Assembly (NCBI RefSeq): GCF_038630985.1
Contig: NZ_CP152049.1
Location: 3,181,501 to 3,245,500 of the forward strand
Direction of reading: 5' to 3'
DNA: 64,000 nt
Origin: Paenibacillus sp. FSL H8-0548
GTDB taxonomy: Bacteria; Bacillota; Bacilli; Paenibacillales; Paenibacillaceae
Under the pieces are notes generated by a model. That model saw only the letters and a program-made list of their open reading frames with translations, was not told the origin of the DNA and made no database searches. Both the position numbers and the translations under genes were made by a program. Shown here in pieces: positions 16,921-30,051 of the stretch (positions are counted from its first letter, which is position 1; the number at the start of each line of letters is the position of its first letter).

Positions 16921-18156
16921 ATGACATCGATAAATCAAAACTACTTGGAACTGCAAGGCAGCTACTTGTTTTCTGAAATTGCTAAGCGCCGCAATAAATT
17001 TATTGAAGAGAACCCGACTGCTGAAATTATTAGTCTGGGCATTGGCGATGTTACTCGCGGCTTGCCGGATGTCGTTCTAAATGCGATGCATAGCGCGGTA
17101 AACGAGCTTGCAGAGCCGGGCTCGTTCCGAGGCTATGGCCCAGAGCAAGGATATGACTTCTTAATTAACGCGATCATCGAGAATGACTATAAAGCACGGG
17201 GCATTGACATTGCAACGAATGAAGTTTTCGTTAGTGACGGTTCGAAATGCGACGTCGGCAATATTCAAGAAATTTTTAGCCAAAACAGCATCGTTGCCGT
17301 TCAAGATCCTGTATATCCGGTATATGTAGATACGAATGTAATGGCTGGTCGCTCAGGCAAATACAACCAAGAGACAAAGCGTTACGACAATATCAGCTAT
17401 CTGGAGTGCACGGCTGAAAATGACTTCAAGCCAAGCTTGCCGGATCGCAAGGTAGACATCATTTACTTGTGCTATCCGAACAACCCGACAGGGATGACGC
17501 TTACGAAGGCAGAGCTTAAAGTTTGGGTTGATTATGCGAAGGCAAACAACTGCATTATTCTTTATGACTCCGCGTATGAAGCCTTTATTCAAGAAGAGGA
17601 TGTTCCGCATAGCATTTATGAAATCGAAGGCGCACGTGAGGTAGCCATTGAATTCCGCAGCTTCTCTAAAACAGCTGGCTTTACCGGCGTTCGCTGCGCG
17701 TATACAGTCGTTCCGCGTGAAATTAAGGGTCTTGATGCTTTCGGCAATGAGGTTTTGATCAATGATCTGTGGAATCGCCGTCATACAACAAAGTTCAATG
17801 GTGTATCCTATGTGACTCAACGCGGTGCTGCTGCTATTTATTCGGCAGAGGGCAAAGAACAAATCAAATCGTTGGTTGAGTACTACATGACCAATGCAGC
17901 GATTATCCGTGATGGACTGGCGTCACTGGGGCTTGAAGTGTTTGGGGGAGTGAACGCTCCTTACATCTGGCTGAAAACACCGAAGGGCATGGATTCTTGG
18001 TCCTTCTTCGATAAGCTGCTTACAGAAGCGAACATCGTTGGAACACCTGGCGTAGGCTTCGGTCAAAGCGGTCAAGGCTATTTCCGGCTGACAGCATTCG
18101 GCAGCAAAGAAAATACAGAAAAAGCAGTTGAAAGAATTCGTAAATTAACTCTGTAA
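16921..18156 (+). CDS. dapL: LL-diaminopimelate aminotransferase
   Basis: PLP-dependent class I/II aminotransferase converting tetrahydrodipicolinate directly to LL-diaminopimelate, a one-step shortcut in lysine and peptidoglycan synthesis. At 411 residues it is full length. The segments [40 protein letters not shown] and [10 protein letters not shown] match Dap[18 protein letters not shown] holds the PLP-binding lysine (about residue 250), and [12 protein letters not shown] is the C-terminal substrate arm. GGTGA precedes the ATG. It stands alone between rluD and the pyr promoter. B. subtilis uses the acetylated pathway instead, so its presence supports a Paenibacillus-like lineage. Confidence 0.96.
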   Translation: MTSINQNYLELQGSYLFSEIAKRRNKFIEENPTAEIISLGIGDVTRGLPDVVLNAMHSAVNELAEPGSFRGYGPEQGYDFLINAIIENDYKARGIDIATNEVFVSDGSKCDVGNIQEIFSQNSIVAVQDPVYPVYVDTNVMAGRSGKYNQETKRYDNISYLECTAENDFKPSLPDRKVDIIYLCYPNNPTGMTLTKAELKVWVDYAKANNCIILYDSAYEAFIQEEDVPHSIYEIEGAREVAIEFRSFSKTAGFTGVRCAYTVVPREIKGLDAFGNEVLINDLWNRRHTTKFNGVSYVTQRGAAAIYSAEGKEQIKSLVEYYMTNAAIIRDGLASLGLEVFGGVNAPYIWLKTPKGMDSWSFFDKLLTEANIVGTPGVGFGQSGQGYFRLTAFGSKENTEKAVERIRKLTL

Positions 18157-18239
18157 TAAAAATGAGTGATCAGCGCTGCCTAGGTATAGCTAATTAGAAT
18201 TAGTTCACACTAAGTTCAAGCGGAAATATTCGTTTTTAC

Positions 18240-18268
18240 TTGACATGTTTTGTCGAACGTGGGATAAT
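18240..18268 (+). promoter_or_regulatory. Sigma-A promoter of the pyr operon
   Basis: TTGACA (18240-18245) and GATAAT (18263-18268), 17 bp apart, just upstream of the PyrR-binding leader. TTTTGTCGAAC in the spacer contains a Spo0A-box core that may be coincidental. Confidence 0.85.
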
Positions 18269-18285
18269 TTCTATGATATATAGCA

Positions 18286-19976
<1,691 letters not shown>

Positions 19977-20022
19977 CCATAAAAGCAGCAGAGATCGAAC
20001 CAATTCGGAAGGGGATTACACA

Positions 20023-21309
20023 ATGTCTTTATGGATTATGAACGGTAGCGTATGGAACGAAGCTTCTGGTGCTCTAGAGAGCAAGCATATACAAATAACA
20101 AACGGTAAAATTGATGCAGTTATAGACGGAGGACAAACACCAGACACAGGCAGCTCAGAGGTTATTGATGCACAAGGCAAGCTGGTATCTCCAGGCTTTA
20201 TCGATATGCATGTCCATTTGCGGGACCCGGGCTTCGAGTACAAGGAAGATATTGCAACAGGTACTCGCTCAGCTGCTAAGGGCGGTTTCACAACGATTGC
20301 TTGTATGCCTAACACGCGTCCGGTAACCGATACTGCTGAAACCGTGAGCTATATTAAAAATAAAGCCGAGCAGGTGGGTATCGTTAAGGTATTGCCTTAC
20401 GCATCTATTACCAAAAACGAGCTTGGCCGAGAGTTGACGGATTTTGCTTCACTTAAGGAAGCCGGAGCCATTGGTTTCACAGATGACGGCGTCGGTGTAC
20501 AGAACGCGCAAATGATGAAGAACGCGATGGCGCTAGCGCAATCGATGGATATGCCGATTATCGCTCACTGTGAGGATGACACTTTGGTGGAAGGCGCTTG
20601 GGCATCGGAAGGCGAGTTCTCCCGCAAGCATGGCTTGAAAGCCATTCCGAATGAATCGGAAGCCATTCATGTCGGAAGAGATGTGCTGCTAGCGGAAGCG
20701 ACCGGCGTTCATTATCATGTATGCCATGTCAGCACGGAGCAGTCGGTTCGCTTGATCCGTTTGGCTAAGCAAATCGGAGTACGTGTAACTGCTGAGGTTT
20801 GCCCGCATCATCTGATCTTGTCCGATGAGGATATTCCGGGCCTTGAGGATGCGAATTGGAAAATGAATCCTCCGCTTCGCACGCCGCGCGATGTTAAAGC
20901 GGTTATCGAGGCATTAGAGGATGGAACGATTGATATGGTCGTTACCGATCATGCTCCGCACAGCGCTGAAGAGAAGGCGCGCGGTGTACTGCTTTCACCA
21001 TTTGGCATCGTAGGATTCGAAACAGCTTTCCCGCTCTTGTACACAAAATTTGTGCAAACGGGCAAGTGGACACTTGGTTTCCTATTACAGCGCATGACTG
21101 CTGATCCAGCTCGCGTGTTCCGTCTGCCGACAGGGCGCTTGGAGCAAGGTGCGCCAGCAGATATAACGATCGTGGATCTAAACAGCGAGCGTTCCGTTGA
21201 TCCAAGCACATTCGCTTCGAAAAGCAATAATACGCCATTTGGCGGTTGGAAGCTTAGCGGCTGGCCTGTGACAACGATTGTAGACGGCGCGGTTGTGTGG
21301 TCAGAATAA
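20023..21309 (+). CDS. pyrC: Dihydroorotase
   Basis: Zinc amidohydrolase that cyclises N-carbamoylaspartate to dihydroorotate. The 428-residue type I enzyme shows the metal motif DMHVHLRDPGFEYKED, HCED and the family segment VTDHAPHSAEEK with the catalytic Asp. PASRV-like DPARVFRLP and the Asp-rich C-terminus fit the class. GGAAGGGGATT provides the ribosome binding site. It lies 46 bases downstream of pyrB within the operon. Confidence 0.97.
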   Translation: MSLWIMNGSVWNEASGALESKHIQITNGKIDAVIDGGQTPDTGSSEVIDAQGKLVSPGFIDMHVHLRDPGFEYKEDIATGTRSAAKGGFTTIACMPNTRPVTDTAETVSYIKNKAEQVGIVKVLPYASITKNELGRELTDFASLKEAGAIGFTDDGVGVQNAQMMKNAMALAQSMDMPIIAHCEDDTLVEGAWASEGEFSRKHGLKAIPNESEAIHVGRDVLLAEATGVHYHVCHVSTEQSVRLIRLAKQIGVRVTAEVCPHHLILSDEDIPGLEDANWKMNPPLRTPRDVKAVIEALEDGTIDMVVTDHAPHSAEEKARGVLLSPFGIVGFETAFPLLYTKFVQTGKWTLGFLLQRMTADPARVFRLPTGRLEQGAPADITIVDLNSERSVDPSTFASKSNNTPFGGWKLSGWPVTTIVDGAVVWSE

Positions 21310-21370
21310 TCATTTTATCAACATACTTAAGCCAATATATGGGTTAATCAACACCTGAGGAGTGATACGG

Positions 21371-22516
21371 ATGCAAGCAAGATTATTGTTGGAAGACGGT
21401 ACGTTGTTTACGGGCCTTTCGTTCGGTGCAGAAGCACAAATGATGGGAGAGGTTGTATTTAATACAGGGATTACAGGTTATCAAGAGGTACTGTCCGATC
21501 CGTCCTACTGTGGGCAAATCGTGACGATGACCTATCCGCTAATCGGAAACTATGGTATTACTCGTGATGATTTTGAAGCTATGCGTCCCTTTATTCACGG
21601 ATTTGTAGTACGTCGTCATGAAGAAGTGCCAAGCAACTGGCGTGCACAATATTCACTAGGCCAGCTTTTGAAGGAATATGGCATTCCGGGCATTAGCGAA
21701 ATTGATACTCGTATGCTTACGCGTAAGCTGCGTAATTACGGAACGATGAAGGGCCTTATTACAACAGGCAACGAGCGTGTTGAAGAGCTTGCTGAGCGCC
21801 TCAATATTTCTCAGCTCATGACAGATCAAGTTGCACGTACATCGACATCACATGTATTCTCAAGCCCTGGTCAAGGCGAGCGTATCGTATTGGTAGACTT
21901 TGGTGCGAAAAGCGGGATTTTGCGCGAGCTTACGAAACGCGGCTGCGATGTCGTTGTAGTTCCTCACAATACAACAGCAGATGAAATTCGTCGCCTAGCT
22001 CCAGATGGCATTCAATTGTCTAATGGCCCTGGGGATCCGAAGGATGTACCATACGCTGTGAAAATGATTTCTGAGCTGCTTGGTGAATATCCAATCTTCG
22101 GCATTTGCTTAGGTCATCAGCTGTTCGCACTTGCTTGTGGAGCAGAGACAACAAAGCTGAAATTCGGACATCGCGGTGGAAATCACCCGGTTAAAGAGCT
22201 CTCAACGAATCGCTGCTACATTACTTCACAAAATCACGGCTATACCGTGCTTGATGATTCTATAGGCAGCACTAACCTAGAGATTACTCATATCAATAAC
22301 AATGACCGTACGATTGAAGGCTTAAAGCATAAAACATTCCCAGCTTTCTCGGTTCAATATCACCCAGAGGCGGCACCGGGACCTTATGATTCCAGCTACT
22401 TGTTCGATGAATTCCTGCAAATGATCCGTACGCACAAGCAAAATAACCCACAAAAACCTCGTCAAGCAGTGTTATCGGAGACGTTGAAAGGAGAGCTTCA
22501 GTATGCCCAAAAATAA
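21371..22516 (+). CDS. carA: Carbamoyl-phosphate synthase small (glutaminase) subunit
   Basis: Glutamine amidotransferase subunit that hydrolyses glutamine and channels ammonia to the large subunit. The 381-residue protein starts [40 protein letters not shown] is the N-terminal domain signature, and the triad motif is [15 protein letters not shown] (Cys) plus YHPEAAPGP (His, Glu). ATG at 21371 is eight bases after GAGGAG; the in-frame GTG at 21362 overlaps that site. It overlaps carB by 14 bases. One carAB pair serving the pyr operon is suggested, since no arginine genes are near. Confidence 0.97.
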   Translation: MQARLLLEDGTLFTGLSFGAEAQMMGEVVFNTGITGYQEVLSDPSYCGQIVTMTYPLIGNYGITRDDFEAMRPFIHGFVVRRHEEVPSNWRAQYSLGQLLKEYGIPGISEIDTRMLTRKLRNYGTMKGLITTGNERVEELAERLNISQLMTDQVARTSTSHVFSSPGQGERIVLVDFGAKSGILRELTKRGCDVVVVPHNTTADEIRRLAPDGIQLSNGPGDPKDVPYAVKMISELLGEYPIFGICLGHQLFALACGAETTKLKFGHRGGNHPVKELSTNRCYITSQNHGYTVLDDSIGSTNLEITHINNNDRTIEGLKHKTFPAFSVQYHPEAAPGPYDSSYLFDEFLQMIRTHKQNNPQKPRQAVLSETLKGELQYAQK

Positions 22517-25500
22517 TGAACTCAAAAAAATTCTCGTGATCGGTTCTGGCCCAATTGTCATCGGACAAGCGGCAGAATTCGACTATGCAGGTACTCAAGC
22601 TTGCCAGGCACTCAAGGAAGAGGGCTACGAGGTTGTTCTTATAAACAGTAACCCGGCAACGATTATGACGGATACAAATATGGCTGATAAAGTATATATC
22701 GAGCCGATTACATTAGATTTCGTTTCACAAATTATACGCCAGGAGCGTCCGGATGGACTTCTTCCGACGCTAGGCGGACAGACCGGCCTTAACATGGCTG
22801 TTGAGCTAGCACGTGCAGGCGTTCTTGAACGCGAAAACGTTAAGCTGCTAGGAACTCAGCTGACAGCTATCGAGAAAGCAGAGGATCGCGATTTGTTCCG
22901 TGACCTTATGCGCGAATTGGAGCAGCCGGTACCCGATAGTGACATCGTTACGACTGTTGAAGCTGCGATCAGCTTTGCCAATACGATTGGCTATCCGATC
23001 ATCGTTCGTCCTGCATACACGCTGGGCGGTACAGGCGGCGGTATTTGTGCGGACGAGGAAGAGCTTCGCGAGACCGTTGCTTCCGGTATTCGTTACAGCC
23101 CGATCAGCCAGTGCTTGATCGAGAAATCGATCGCAGGCATGAAGGAAGTAGAATATGAAGTAATGCGTGATGCGAACGATAACTGTATCGTGGTCTGCAA
23201 CATGGAAAACTTTGATCCGGTTGGCGTTCATACAGGCGACAGCATCGTAGTAGCACCTAGCCAAACCTTGTCTGATCGTGAATACCAAATGCTTCGTTCG
23301 GCATCTTTGAAAATCATTCGCGCTTTGAACATTGAAGGCGGCTGTAACGTACAGTTCGCGCTAGATCCACAAAGCTATCAATATTATGTTATTGAAGTAA
23401 ATCCGCGGGTTAGCCGTTCATCGGCGCTTGCTTCTAAAGCAACGGGCTATCCGATTGCGAAAATGGCAGCAAAAATTGCGATTGGCTACACTTTGGACGA
23501 GCTTGTTAATCCAGTTACTGGACAAACGTATGCTTGCTTTGAGCCAACACTTGACTATATCGTATCGAAAATTCCACGCTGGCCTTTTGACAAGTTCGTT
23601 AACGCGAACCGTAAGCTAGGCACGCAAATGAAAGCAACAGGCGAAGTTATGGCGATTGGCCGTACTTTCGAGGAATCGATTCATAAGGCGGTTCGCTCGC
23701 TCGAAATCGGCGCACACCGCATTCATTTGAAGGAAGCATCTTCATTGGAGGATGCCGTGCTTCGCTCGCGCCTTGAGAAGCCGGACGATGAGCGTATGTT
23801 CCTCGTAGCGGAGGCTTTCCGCCGCGGTTACAAGCTGCAAGATATTCAAGACCTTACAAATATCGATTGGTGGTTCCTTGACAAGATCCAGTCGATCGTA
23901 GCGTTCGAGGATCGTATGCGCAGTGAGTCAACGCTGTCTGCACAAACGCTATATGAAGCAAAACGCAAAGGCTTCTCTGATCGCTCGATCGCAGAGGTTC
24001 GGAACGAAGGTTTTCCAAATGGAAGTCATACAACTGAAGAAGATGTGCGTGCACTTCGCGTGCAGCTTAACTTAAAGCCAGTTTACAAAATGGTCGATAC
24101 ATGTGCTGCTGAATTCGAAGCGTCAACACCTTATTACTACTCAACTTATGAAGTGGAAAACGAAGTTATCCAAACAGACAAGCAAAAGGTGCTTGTTCTT
24201 GGATCAGGTCCAATTCGAATCGGCCAAGGTATCGAATTCGATTACTCTACTGTCCATGCGGTATGGGCAATCCAGAAAGCTGGCTATGAAGCGGTTATCA
24301 TTAATAACAATCCAGAGACGGTATCGACAGACTTCAGCACATCCGACAGATTGTACTTTGAGCCATTGTTCTTCGAGGATGTAATGAACGTTATCGAGCA
24401 AGAAAATCCGATTGGCGTTATCGTACAATTCGGTGGTCAAACAGCCATTAATCTTGCAGCACCACTATCCAAAGCGGGCATTCGTATTCTAGGCTCCAGC
24501 CTAGAGAGCATCGATGCTGCGGAAGATCGCAAGAAGTTCGAAGCTTTGCTTCGCAGCTTGAATGTTCCACAGCCTGACGGGAAGACCGTTACTACGGTAG
24601 ATGATGCGGTTGTAACTGCTCAAAGTCTTGGTTATCCGGTACTTGTTCGTCCTTCTTATGTTCTTGGCGGCCGTGCTATGGAGATCGTATACTCCGATGA
24701 AGATCTGCTTAGCTACATGGAGGTTGCTGTGAAAATCAACCCAGAGCATCCGGTGCTTATTGACCGTTATATGCTTGGTAAAGAAGCAGAGGTAGACGCG
24801 ATTTGTGATGGTGAAACTGTGCTTATCCCTGGAATCATGGAGCATGTTGAGCGTGCAGGTGTTCACTCCGGTGACTCCATCGCGGTATATCCGCCACAGT
24901 CGCTCTCCGATGATATTAAAAAGCAAATCGTCGACATTACGATCAGTGTATCCAAAGCGTTGAATGTCATTGGTCTAGTAAATATCCAATTCGTCATCCA
25001 TCAAGAGAAGGTATATGTCATCGAGGTTAATCCGCGTTCGTCACGTACTGTACCATTCTTGAGCAAAGTAACAAACATTCCTATGGCGAATCTTGCTACT
25101 CAAGCGATTCTTGGAACGAAGCTTGCTGATCTCGGTTATGTAGATGGCTTATGGCCTGAGGATGAATACGTATCGGTTAAAGTACCTGTATTCTCCTTCG
25201 CTAAGCTTCGCCGCGTTGACCCGACATTGACTCCGGAGATGAAATCGACGGGTGAAGTCATGGGCCGCGATGTACAGTATGCTAAAGCTCTCTATAAAGG
25301 CCTCATCGGCGCAGGAATGAAAATTCCAACCTCGGGTGCCATTATTGCAACTGTAGCGGATAAGGACAAGGAAGAGGCTACAGAATTGCTGCGCGGCTTC
25401 TTTAACCTCGGCTACAAAATTATTGCAACAGGCGGAACGGCAAAAGCGCTTGAAGAAGCAGGCTTGATCGTTACGACTGTGAATAAGCTAAGCGAAGGCT

Positions 25501-25727
25501 CACCGAATATTCTAGATCTTGTTCGTGAAGGAGAAGCGCAGTTTGTTGTCAATACGTTGACAAAAGGCAAAGCGCCTGAGCGTGATGGATTCCGGATTCG
25601 TCGTGAAGCTGTTGAGAACGGTGTTGTATGTATGACATCGCTGGACACTGTACGCGCATTGCTAGTGATGCTCGAAACGTTGAACTTCTCATCACGCTCT
25701 ATGCCGGTATTGCTTCAAAAGAAATAA
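22503..25727 (+). CDS. carB: Carbamoyl-phosphate synthase large subunit
   Basis: ATP-dependent ligase joining bicarbonate and ammonia to carbamoyl phosphate. The 1074-residue protein has the expected duplicated halves, each opening with an ATP-grasp module: [18 protein letters not shown] near residue 13 and [18 protein letters not shown] near residue 562. Both halves contain a VNPR...SR metal-site segment ([37 protein letters not shown]). The C-terminal MGS-like regulatory domain (about 935-1074) includes [25 protein letters not shown] precedes the ATG inside the carA end. Full length, no defects seen. Confidence 0.98.
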   Translation: MPKNNELKKILVIGSGPIVIGQAAEFDYAGTQACQALKEEGYEVVLINSNPATIMTDTNMADKVYIEPITLDFVSQIIRQERPDGLLPTLGGQTGLNMAVELARAGVLERENVKLLGTQLTAIEKAEDRDLFRDLMRELEQPVPDSDIVTTVEAAISFANTIGYPIIVRPAYTLGGTGGGICADEEELRETVASGIRYSPISQCLIEKSIAGMKEVEYEVMRDANDNCIVVCNMENFDPVGVHTGDSIVVAPSQTLSDREYQMLRSASLKIIRALNIEGGCNVQFALDPQSYQYYVIEVNPRVSRSSALASKATGYPIAKMAAKIAIGYTLDELVNPVTGQTYACFEPTLDYIVSKIPRWPFDKFVNANRKLGTQMKATGEVMAIGRTFEESIHKAVRSLEIGAHRIHLKEASSLEDAVLRSRLEKPDDERMFLVAEAFRRGYKLQDIQDLTNIDWWFLDKIQSIVAFEDRMRSESTLSAQTLYEAKRKGFSDRSIAEVRNEGFPNGSHTTEEDVRALRVQLNLKPVYKMVDTCAAEFEASTPYYYSTYEVENEVIQTDKQKVLVLGSGPIRIGQGIEFDYSTVHAVWAIQKAGYEAVIINNNPETVSTDFSTSDRLYFEPLFFEDVMNVIEQENPIGVIVQFGGQTAINLAAPLSKAGIRILGSSLESIDAAEDRKKFEALLRSLNVPQPDGKTVTTVDDAVVTAQSLGYPVLVRPSYVLGGRAMEIVYSDEDLLSYMEVAVKINPEHPVLIDRYMLGKEAEVDAICDGETVLIPGIMEHVERAGVHSGDSIAVYPPQSLSDDIKKQIVDITISVSKALNVIGLVNIQFVIHQEKVYVIEVNPRSSRTVPFLSKVTNIPMANLATQAILGTKLADLGYVDGLWPEDEYVSVKVPVFSFAKLRRVDPTLTPEMKSTGEVMGRDVQYAKALYKGLIGAGMKIPTSGAIIATVADKDKEEATELLRGFFNLGYKIIATGGTAKALEEAGLIVTTVNKLSEGSPNILDLVREGEAQFVVNTLTKGKAPERDGFRIRREAVENGVVCMTSLDTVRALLVMLETLNFSSRSMPVLLQKK

Positions 25728-25747
25728 GCTGATACAAGCTTAAAAGT

Positions 25748-25819
25748 ACGGCCAGCGTTACTTGCTCCCCTAATCTTTTCATTAATGAAGAGATTAGGGT
25801 GGAGCAAACGTATGGCCGT
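25748..25819. other. Strong three-tier hairpin between carB and pyrF
   Basis: ACGGCCA (25748) pairs with TGGCCGT (25813), TTGCTCC (25762) with GGAGCAA (25801), and CCCTAATCT (25768) with AGATTAGGG (25791), with a short ATTAATG-type tip. No long T run follows, so it is not a standard terminator; RNA pausing, processing or a degenerate palindromic element are options. It lies where B. subtilis carries pyrK and pyrD. Confidence 0.75.
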
Positions 25820-25858
25820 TTATTATGCAAATGAACAGAGAAAAAGGAGCGATTTCGA

Positions 25859-26596
25859 ATGAAGTTGACAAACGAGCAAGCAGCAGGGCGAATTATGGTT
25901 GCGCTTGATTATCCGGATGCAGGAGCAGCCGAGCGTTTAATTGCCGAGCTGGAGGGCATTCCTTGTTATTTGAAGGTGGGAATGCAGCTGTTCTACGCCG
26001 CAGGTCCTTCATTTGTGCAGAGCTTAAAAGAGCGAGGCTATTACGTTTTTCTCGATGTTAAAATGCATGATATTCCGAACACAGTTAAAGGTGGAGCAAG
26101 CAGCGTGACGAAGCTTGGTGTGGACATGTTTAATGTTCATGCCGCAGGCGGCAGCGACATGCTTGAGGCTGCACTCGAAGGGGTAGACATTGCGCTTAGC
26201 GGGAGTGGGCTTCGTAAACCAACCGTCATTGCTGTTACCCACTTGACGAGCACGAGCCAATCGATGCTGAATGAGCAAATTGGGATCGAAGGCTCAGTAG
26301 AGGCTGCCGTACTGCGCTATGCGGAGCTTACGAAAAAAGCCGGTCTTGATGGCGTAGTGGCCTCACCCTCCGAGGTTGAGGCCATTAAGGCGCTGTGCGG
26401 TGCGTCGTTCAAAACAGTAACACCAGGCATTCGCCCTGCGGGAGCGGCTCTAAATGATCAATCTCGTATTATGACGCCAAGCGAGGCGCTGCGTCAAGGC
26501 ACTGATTATATGGTCATCGGCCGTCCGATAACGGCAGCAGCTAGTCCACGCAGTGCGCTTGAATCCATTATTGAGGAGATGACTAACCATGAGTAA
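25859..26596 (+). CDS. pyrF: Orotidine-5'-phosphate decarboxylase
   Basis: Decarboxylates OMP to UMP, the last step of the pathway. The 245-residue protein has MVALDYP-like [11 protein letters not shown], and the catalytic segment [15 protein letters not shown] with the Asp-x-Lys-x-x-x-Asp array. TPGIRPAG and [11 protein letters not shown] are the phosphate-binding loops. AAAAAGGAG precedes the ATG. The 3' end overlaps pyrE by eight bases. Confidence 0.97.
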   Translation: MKLTNEQAAGRIMVALDYPDAGAAERLIAELEGIPCYLKVGMQLFYAAGPSFVQSLKERGYYVFLDVKMHDIPNTVKGGASSVTKLGVDMFNVHAAGGSDMLEAALEGVDIALSGSGLRKPTVIAVTHLTSTSQSMLNEQIGIEGSVEAAVLRYAELTKKAGLDGVVASPSEVEAIKALCGASFKTVTPGIRPAGAALNDQSRIMTPSEALRQGTDYMVIGRPITAAASPRSALESIIEEMTNHE

Positions 26597-27236
26597 ACTA
26601 TCATTAGCAGAACTGCCTAACCAAATTGCAAAGAGCTTGCTTGAAATCGAAGCTGTTGCATTACGCCCAAATGAGCCATTCACATGGACATCTGGCATCA
26701 TTTCACCAATCTACTGCGATAATCGTCTTACGATGACTTATCCGGCTATTCGTGAAATGGTTGCTGAAGGCTTTGCGGCAATTATTCGCGATCGTTATCC
26801 GGATGCCGAGGTTATTGCCGGCACCTCCACAGCAGGAATTCCTCATGCAGCGTGGGTTGCGCAGAAGCTTAATCTGCCCATGGCATATATTCGCGATAAA
26901 GCGAAAGGCCACGGCAAGCAAAACCAGATCGAAGGGCGTGTATTGCCTGGTCAGAAGGTTGTTGTCATCGAGGATTTAATCTCAACTGGCGGCAGCTCAC
27001 TGAAAGCAGCGCTAGCGGTTCGGGAGGCTGGCGCAGAGGTGTTGTCAGTACTAGCAATCTTCACCTATGAATTCGCTTCAGCGATCCAATCATTTGAAGC
27101 CGAGCATGTGCCTCTTGCAACCTTGTCTAACTACAGTGCGTTAATTGAATCCGCACTAGAGCTTGGAAAAATCGCTCCAGAAGACGTAGCAGCACTGAAA
27201 GCCTGGAGAGAAGATCCACAATCATTCGGTAAATAA
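26589..27236 (+). CDS. pyrE: Orotate phosphoribosyltransferase
   Basis: Transfers the phosphoribosyl group of PRPP to orotate, making OMP for PyrF. The 215-residue enzyme shows [16 protein letters not shown], the [13 protein letters not shown] loop and the PRPP motif [18 protein letters not shown]. Overlap with pyrF and the following terminator mark it as the last gene of the operon. Dihydroorotate dehydrogenase, which supplies its substrate, is not encoded in this window. Confidence 0.97.
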   Translation: MSKLSLAELPNQIAKSLLEIEAVALRPNEPFTWTSGIISPIYCDNRLTMTYPAIREMVAEGFAAIIRDRYPDAEVIAGTSTAGIPHAAWVAQKLNLPMAYIRDKAKGHGKQNQIEGRVLPGQKVVVIEDLISTGGSSLKAALAVREAGAEVLSVLAIFTYEFASAIQSFEAEHVPLATLSNYSALIESALELGKIAPEDVAALKAWREDPQSFGK

Positions 27237-27258
27237 TCTGAATTCTTTTTTTCCTGAA

Positions 27259-27296
27259 AGGTGTGCTCTCTTTATTACGAGAACACGCCTTTTTTG
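27259..27296 (+). terminator. Terminator of the pyr operon
   Basis: AGGTGTGCTCTC and GAGAACACGCCT form a 12-bp stem allowing G-U pairs, followed by six T residues, 22 bases after the pyrE stop. Confidence 0.9.
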
Positions 27297-27365
27297 TTTG
27301 AAGGAATCGTGTATTCGATATAAAAAATTTTTTTTGAAATCCTCTTCTCAAATTAATTAATTTTC

Positions 27366-27372
27366 CCGATAT
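27366..27372 (+). promoter_or_regulatory. Possible sigma-D -10 element before the chemoreceptor gene
   Basis: CCGATAT resembles the sigma-D -10 (GCCGATAT). An upstream TCAAA at 27348 is only a weak -35 match. Expected for a chemotaxis gene but not strong alone. Confidence 0.35.
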
Positions 27373-27414
27373 AAGATGTAGAAGTATTTCCAAGAATTGA
27401 AAGGCGGTTTATTA

Positions 27415-29142
27415 ATGAAATTATCTTTACGAGTGAGGCTGGCATTGCTAGCACTTATTCCACTCTTCTTTTATGCGGTGAGCGGCTTTTATTTGCTCGG
27501 ACAGCAGAGAAGTGTTTTCACAGAAATGAAAGAAGAAATTTATGAGACGACTAATCAAGTCGACAAGCTGGTTCTAAATGCGGATCGCGATATGTATCAG
27601 GCGTATCAGGCTTATTTGAAGATTGAGTCAGGAACGCTTGATCAGCCCGAGGCTGATGCAGCACGGGAAGAACTAGCAGAGAATATTAAACAGGTAGAGG
27701 AACGTATCGGAGAAGCTCAGAAGATTTTGTACGAAAATGATCTTCAGCACTTGGCAGCTGGTGAGTCCAAGCGCAGCATTGATCAGATTTTAATCGAATT
27801 CAAGGCTAATTTTAATTTTTGGACAGCGGCAGCGGTTAAAGCAGCGGCTAATAATTCCGATAATTTCAAAAACAAACAAATCGATAATAGCTTTCAAACG
27901 AGCCGGTCTGGCATTGATGAGATTGGGCAAAGCATAGACATTTATGCGCAGGAGAAAATTGCGAGTATAGCCGATGATTTGGACGACAGTCAGCTATTTA
28001 CAAATGTGTCTGTAGGCGTGGTGACGCTTATACTGCTTATCTCTTGTTACTATATTGTTCGTCAAATTATGAGGACAATTAAAAGTGTGGTCTTCAAAAC
28101 GGAACGAGTGGCGCAAGGTGATTTGAGCATACCTCCTGATCAGAGGTACAGTAAGGACGAGCTGGGCAGTATTGCACGGTCTGTTGATCATATGATAGAT
28201 GCGATGAAGCGACTAATTAGCGGGATCGCAGAGAATGCGGAGGAAGTTACTAAGTCGACGCATCAGCTTACAACAGCTTCGAAGGAATCCGCAGCAGCTG
28301 CTGAGCATGTGGCTCTTAATATTCAAGAGGTAGCCAACGGCTCGGAAGTGCAGGCAAGAGGTGCTGAGGAAACGTCTAGAGCGATTGGTGAAATGACGAT
28401 TGGTATTCAGCGGATCGCTGAGAATACAGCTTCCATAGCTGATAAATCTACGTCAACCGCTGAGCAGGCGGATCTTGGCCATGAAGCGCTGCTGCGTCTT
28501 GTTTCTCAAATGGACGAGATTACTAAGGTTATAGGCAAGCTGTCTGCTACAATCTTAACGCTGGAGCATCGTTCGCGGGAGATAGGGACAATTGCTGACA
28601 ACATTACGAGCTTCTCCAACCAAACGAATATTTTGTCGCTTAATGCATCGATTGAAGCTGCACGTGCAGGTGAGCATGGCAAAGGATTTGCTGTGGTCGC
28701 AGGAGAAATTCGAAAGCTTGCGGCAGGCTCGCTCGCTTCCGCGGATGGGATACACCAGCTTGTTGACGTAACTCGCAGTGAAATTGATGGAGCTGCGGGT
28801 TACATGACCCAAACGATGGAAGAGATGGAGAAAGGCGCTGAGCGAGTAAGCGAGGTTCGACAAAACTTAGATGTAATTGTCGCTTCGATTATCCAAATGA
28901 GTGAACAGATTCATGAGAACTCAGCAATTACCGAGCAAATGTCCGCAAGCTCAGAGCAGGTTAGTGCTTCTATGGAGCAAACCGCTTCGACGGCTTCAGT
29001 TAATCTGGAGAAGACGGAGAGCGTTGCAGCCGCAACAGAGGAACAGCTTGCGCTTATGGACAATATTTCGTCAGCTGCTGCGCATTTGGATGAAATTGTT
29101 CGTGAGCTTGATGATGCGATTGCTCAGTTCAAAGTGAAATAA
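27415..29142 (+). CDS. Methyl-accepting chemotaxis protein
   Basis: Transmembrane chemoreceptor that passes ligand signals to CheA/CheW. The 575-residue product has TM1 at about 9-27, an extracytoplasmic four-helix sensor region (about 28-197), TM2 at about 198-216 (VSVGVVTLILLISCYYIV), and a HAMP domain to about 270. The cytoplasmic signalling coiled coil follows, with the hairpin tip ILSLNASIEAARAGEHGKGFAVVAGEIRKLA-type sequence near residue 400. Start at ATG 27415, eight bases after AAGGCGG. No che genes are adjacent, so it is an orphan receptor with unknown ligand. Confidence 0.95.
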   Translation: MKLSLRVRLALLALIPLFFYAVSGFYLLGQQRSVFTEMKEEIYETTNQVDKLVLNADRDMYQAYQAYLKIESGTLDQPEADAAREELAENIKQVEERIGEAQKILYENDLQHLAAGESKRSIDQILIEFKANFNFWTAAAVKAAANNSDNFKNKQIDNSFQTSRSGIDEIGQSIDIYAQEKIASIADDLDDSQLFTNVSVGVVTLILLISCYYIVRQIMRTIKSVVFKTERVAQGDLSIPPDQRYSKDELGSIARSVDHMIDAMKRLISGIAENAEEVTKSTHQLTTASKESAAAAEHVALNIQEVANGSEVQARGAEETSRAIGEMTIGIQRIAENTASIADKSTSTAEQADLGHEALLRLVSQMDEITKVIGKLSATILTLEHRSREIGTIADNITSFSNQTNILSLNASIEAARAGEHGKGFAVVAGEIRKLAAGSLASADGIHQLVDVTRSEIDGAAGYMTQTMEEMEKGAERVSEVRQNLDVIVASIIQMSEQIHENSAITEQMSASSEQVSASMEQTASTASVNLEKTESVAAATEEQLALMDNISSAAAHLDEIVRELDDAIAQFKVK

Positions 29143-29155
29143 AAGGTTGCAGCTG

Positions 29156-29201
29156 CGGCTTTTAGCGTTATGCATATGCATTCGCTAAAGGCCTCTTTTT
29201 T
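29156..29201 (+). terminator. Terminator after the chemoreceptor gene
   Basis: GGCTTTTAGCG and CGCTAAAGGCC pair around ATGCATATGCAT, followed by seven T residues. Confidence 0.85.
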
Positions 29202-29319
29202 ATAAACTGAGTGGTTTTGAAAAGATGTTTTATTTTGACGTAACTTTTTAATCATATCCTGCGTCTATCATGTAAGATGAGAATTATGAAGGTAGGTTGA
29301 GGAGGAATCAGAAGCACAA

Positions 29320-30051
29320 ATGGCCATTTTGCAAGGAGATGAAGAGTCAACAGAAGTAAACCTTGAATCGGCTGAAGAAAGCCGCAATCTACTTACCGTT
29401 ACCGATCTAGTACGTACATTTAAAGTTGGTGGTACGCCACTGCATGTATTGAAAGGTATACGAATGGAGCTCAAGGAGCGTCAATTAGTCATGCTAAGAG
29501 GAAGGTCAGGCTCTGGCAAGACAACGCTTCTGAACTGTTTGGGCGGGCTGGATACACCTAGCAATGGAGAAATTTTATTTAACGGTTTGCCGTTTCACAG
29601 CATGAGCGATGATCAAAGAACATTAGTTAGACGGAAGCATATGGGGTTCATTTTCCAAGCTTTTGCGCTTATGCCGCTGTTGTCGGCGAGAGAAAATGTT
29701 GAGCTCTCGTTGCGTATGGCTGGAATTCCACGAGCCCAGTGGAAGGATAGAGTTCTGCAATGTCTAGAGCTGGTAGGCTTGGAGCGACGTATGAATCATC
29801 GTCCTTTCGAGCTGTCAGGGGGAGAGCAGCAGCGTGTCGCCATTGCCAAGGCAATCGCACATAAGCCGATGCTCCTTCTGGCTGATGAGCCTACAGCGGA
29901 GCTTGATTCAGGAATGTCGGCTCAAATTATGGCGGTTTTCCAAAATATTATTCGCACTGAACAAGTTACAATTTGTATGACTACACATGATCCTACGATT
30001 TTGGAGGTTGCCGACCGTGTCTATGAAATGGTGGACGGAAAGTTTATTTAA
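29320..30051 (+). CDS. ABC transporter ATP-binding protein (MacB/LolD type)
   Basis: ATPase of an FtsX-family ABC transporter. Walker A is GRSGSGKTT (about 61-69), the Q-loop is [22 protein letters not shown], the signature is [15 protein letters not shown], Walker B is [12 protein letters not shown], and the H-loop lies in CMTTHDPTI. The 243-residue length is typical, with about 20 extra acidic residues at the N-terminus. GAGGAGG lies about 14 bases before the ATG, rather distant. The adaptor lipoprotein gene starts inside its 3' end by 35 bases, so it heads a five-gene operon. Substrate unknown. Confidence 0.93.
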   Translation: MAILQGDEESTEVNLESAEESRNLLTVTDLVRTFKVGGTPLHVLKGIRMELKERQLVMLRGRSGSGKTTLLNCLGGLDTPSNGEILFNGLPFHSMSDDQRTLVRRKHMGFIFQAFALMPLLSARENVELSLRMAGIPRAQWKDRVLQCLELVGLERRMNHRPFELSGGEQQRVAIAKAIAHKPMLLLADEPTAELDSGMSAQIMAVFQNIIRTEQVTICMTTHDPTILEVADRVYEMVDGKFI

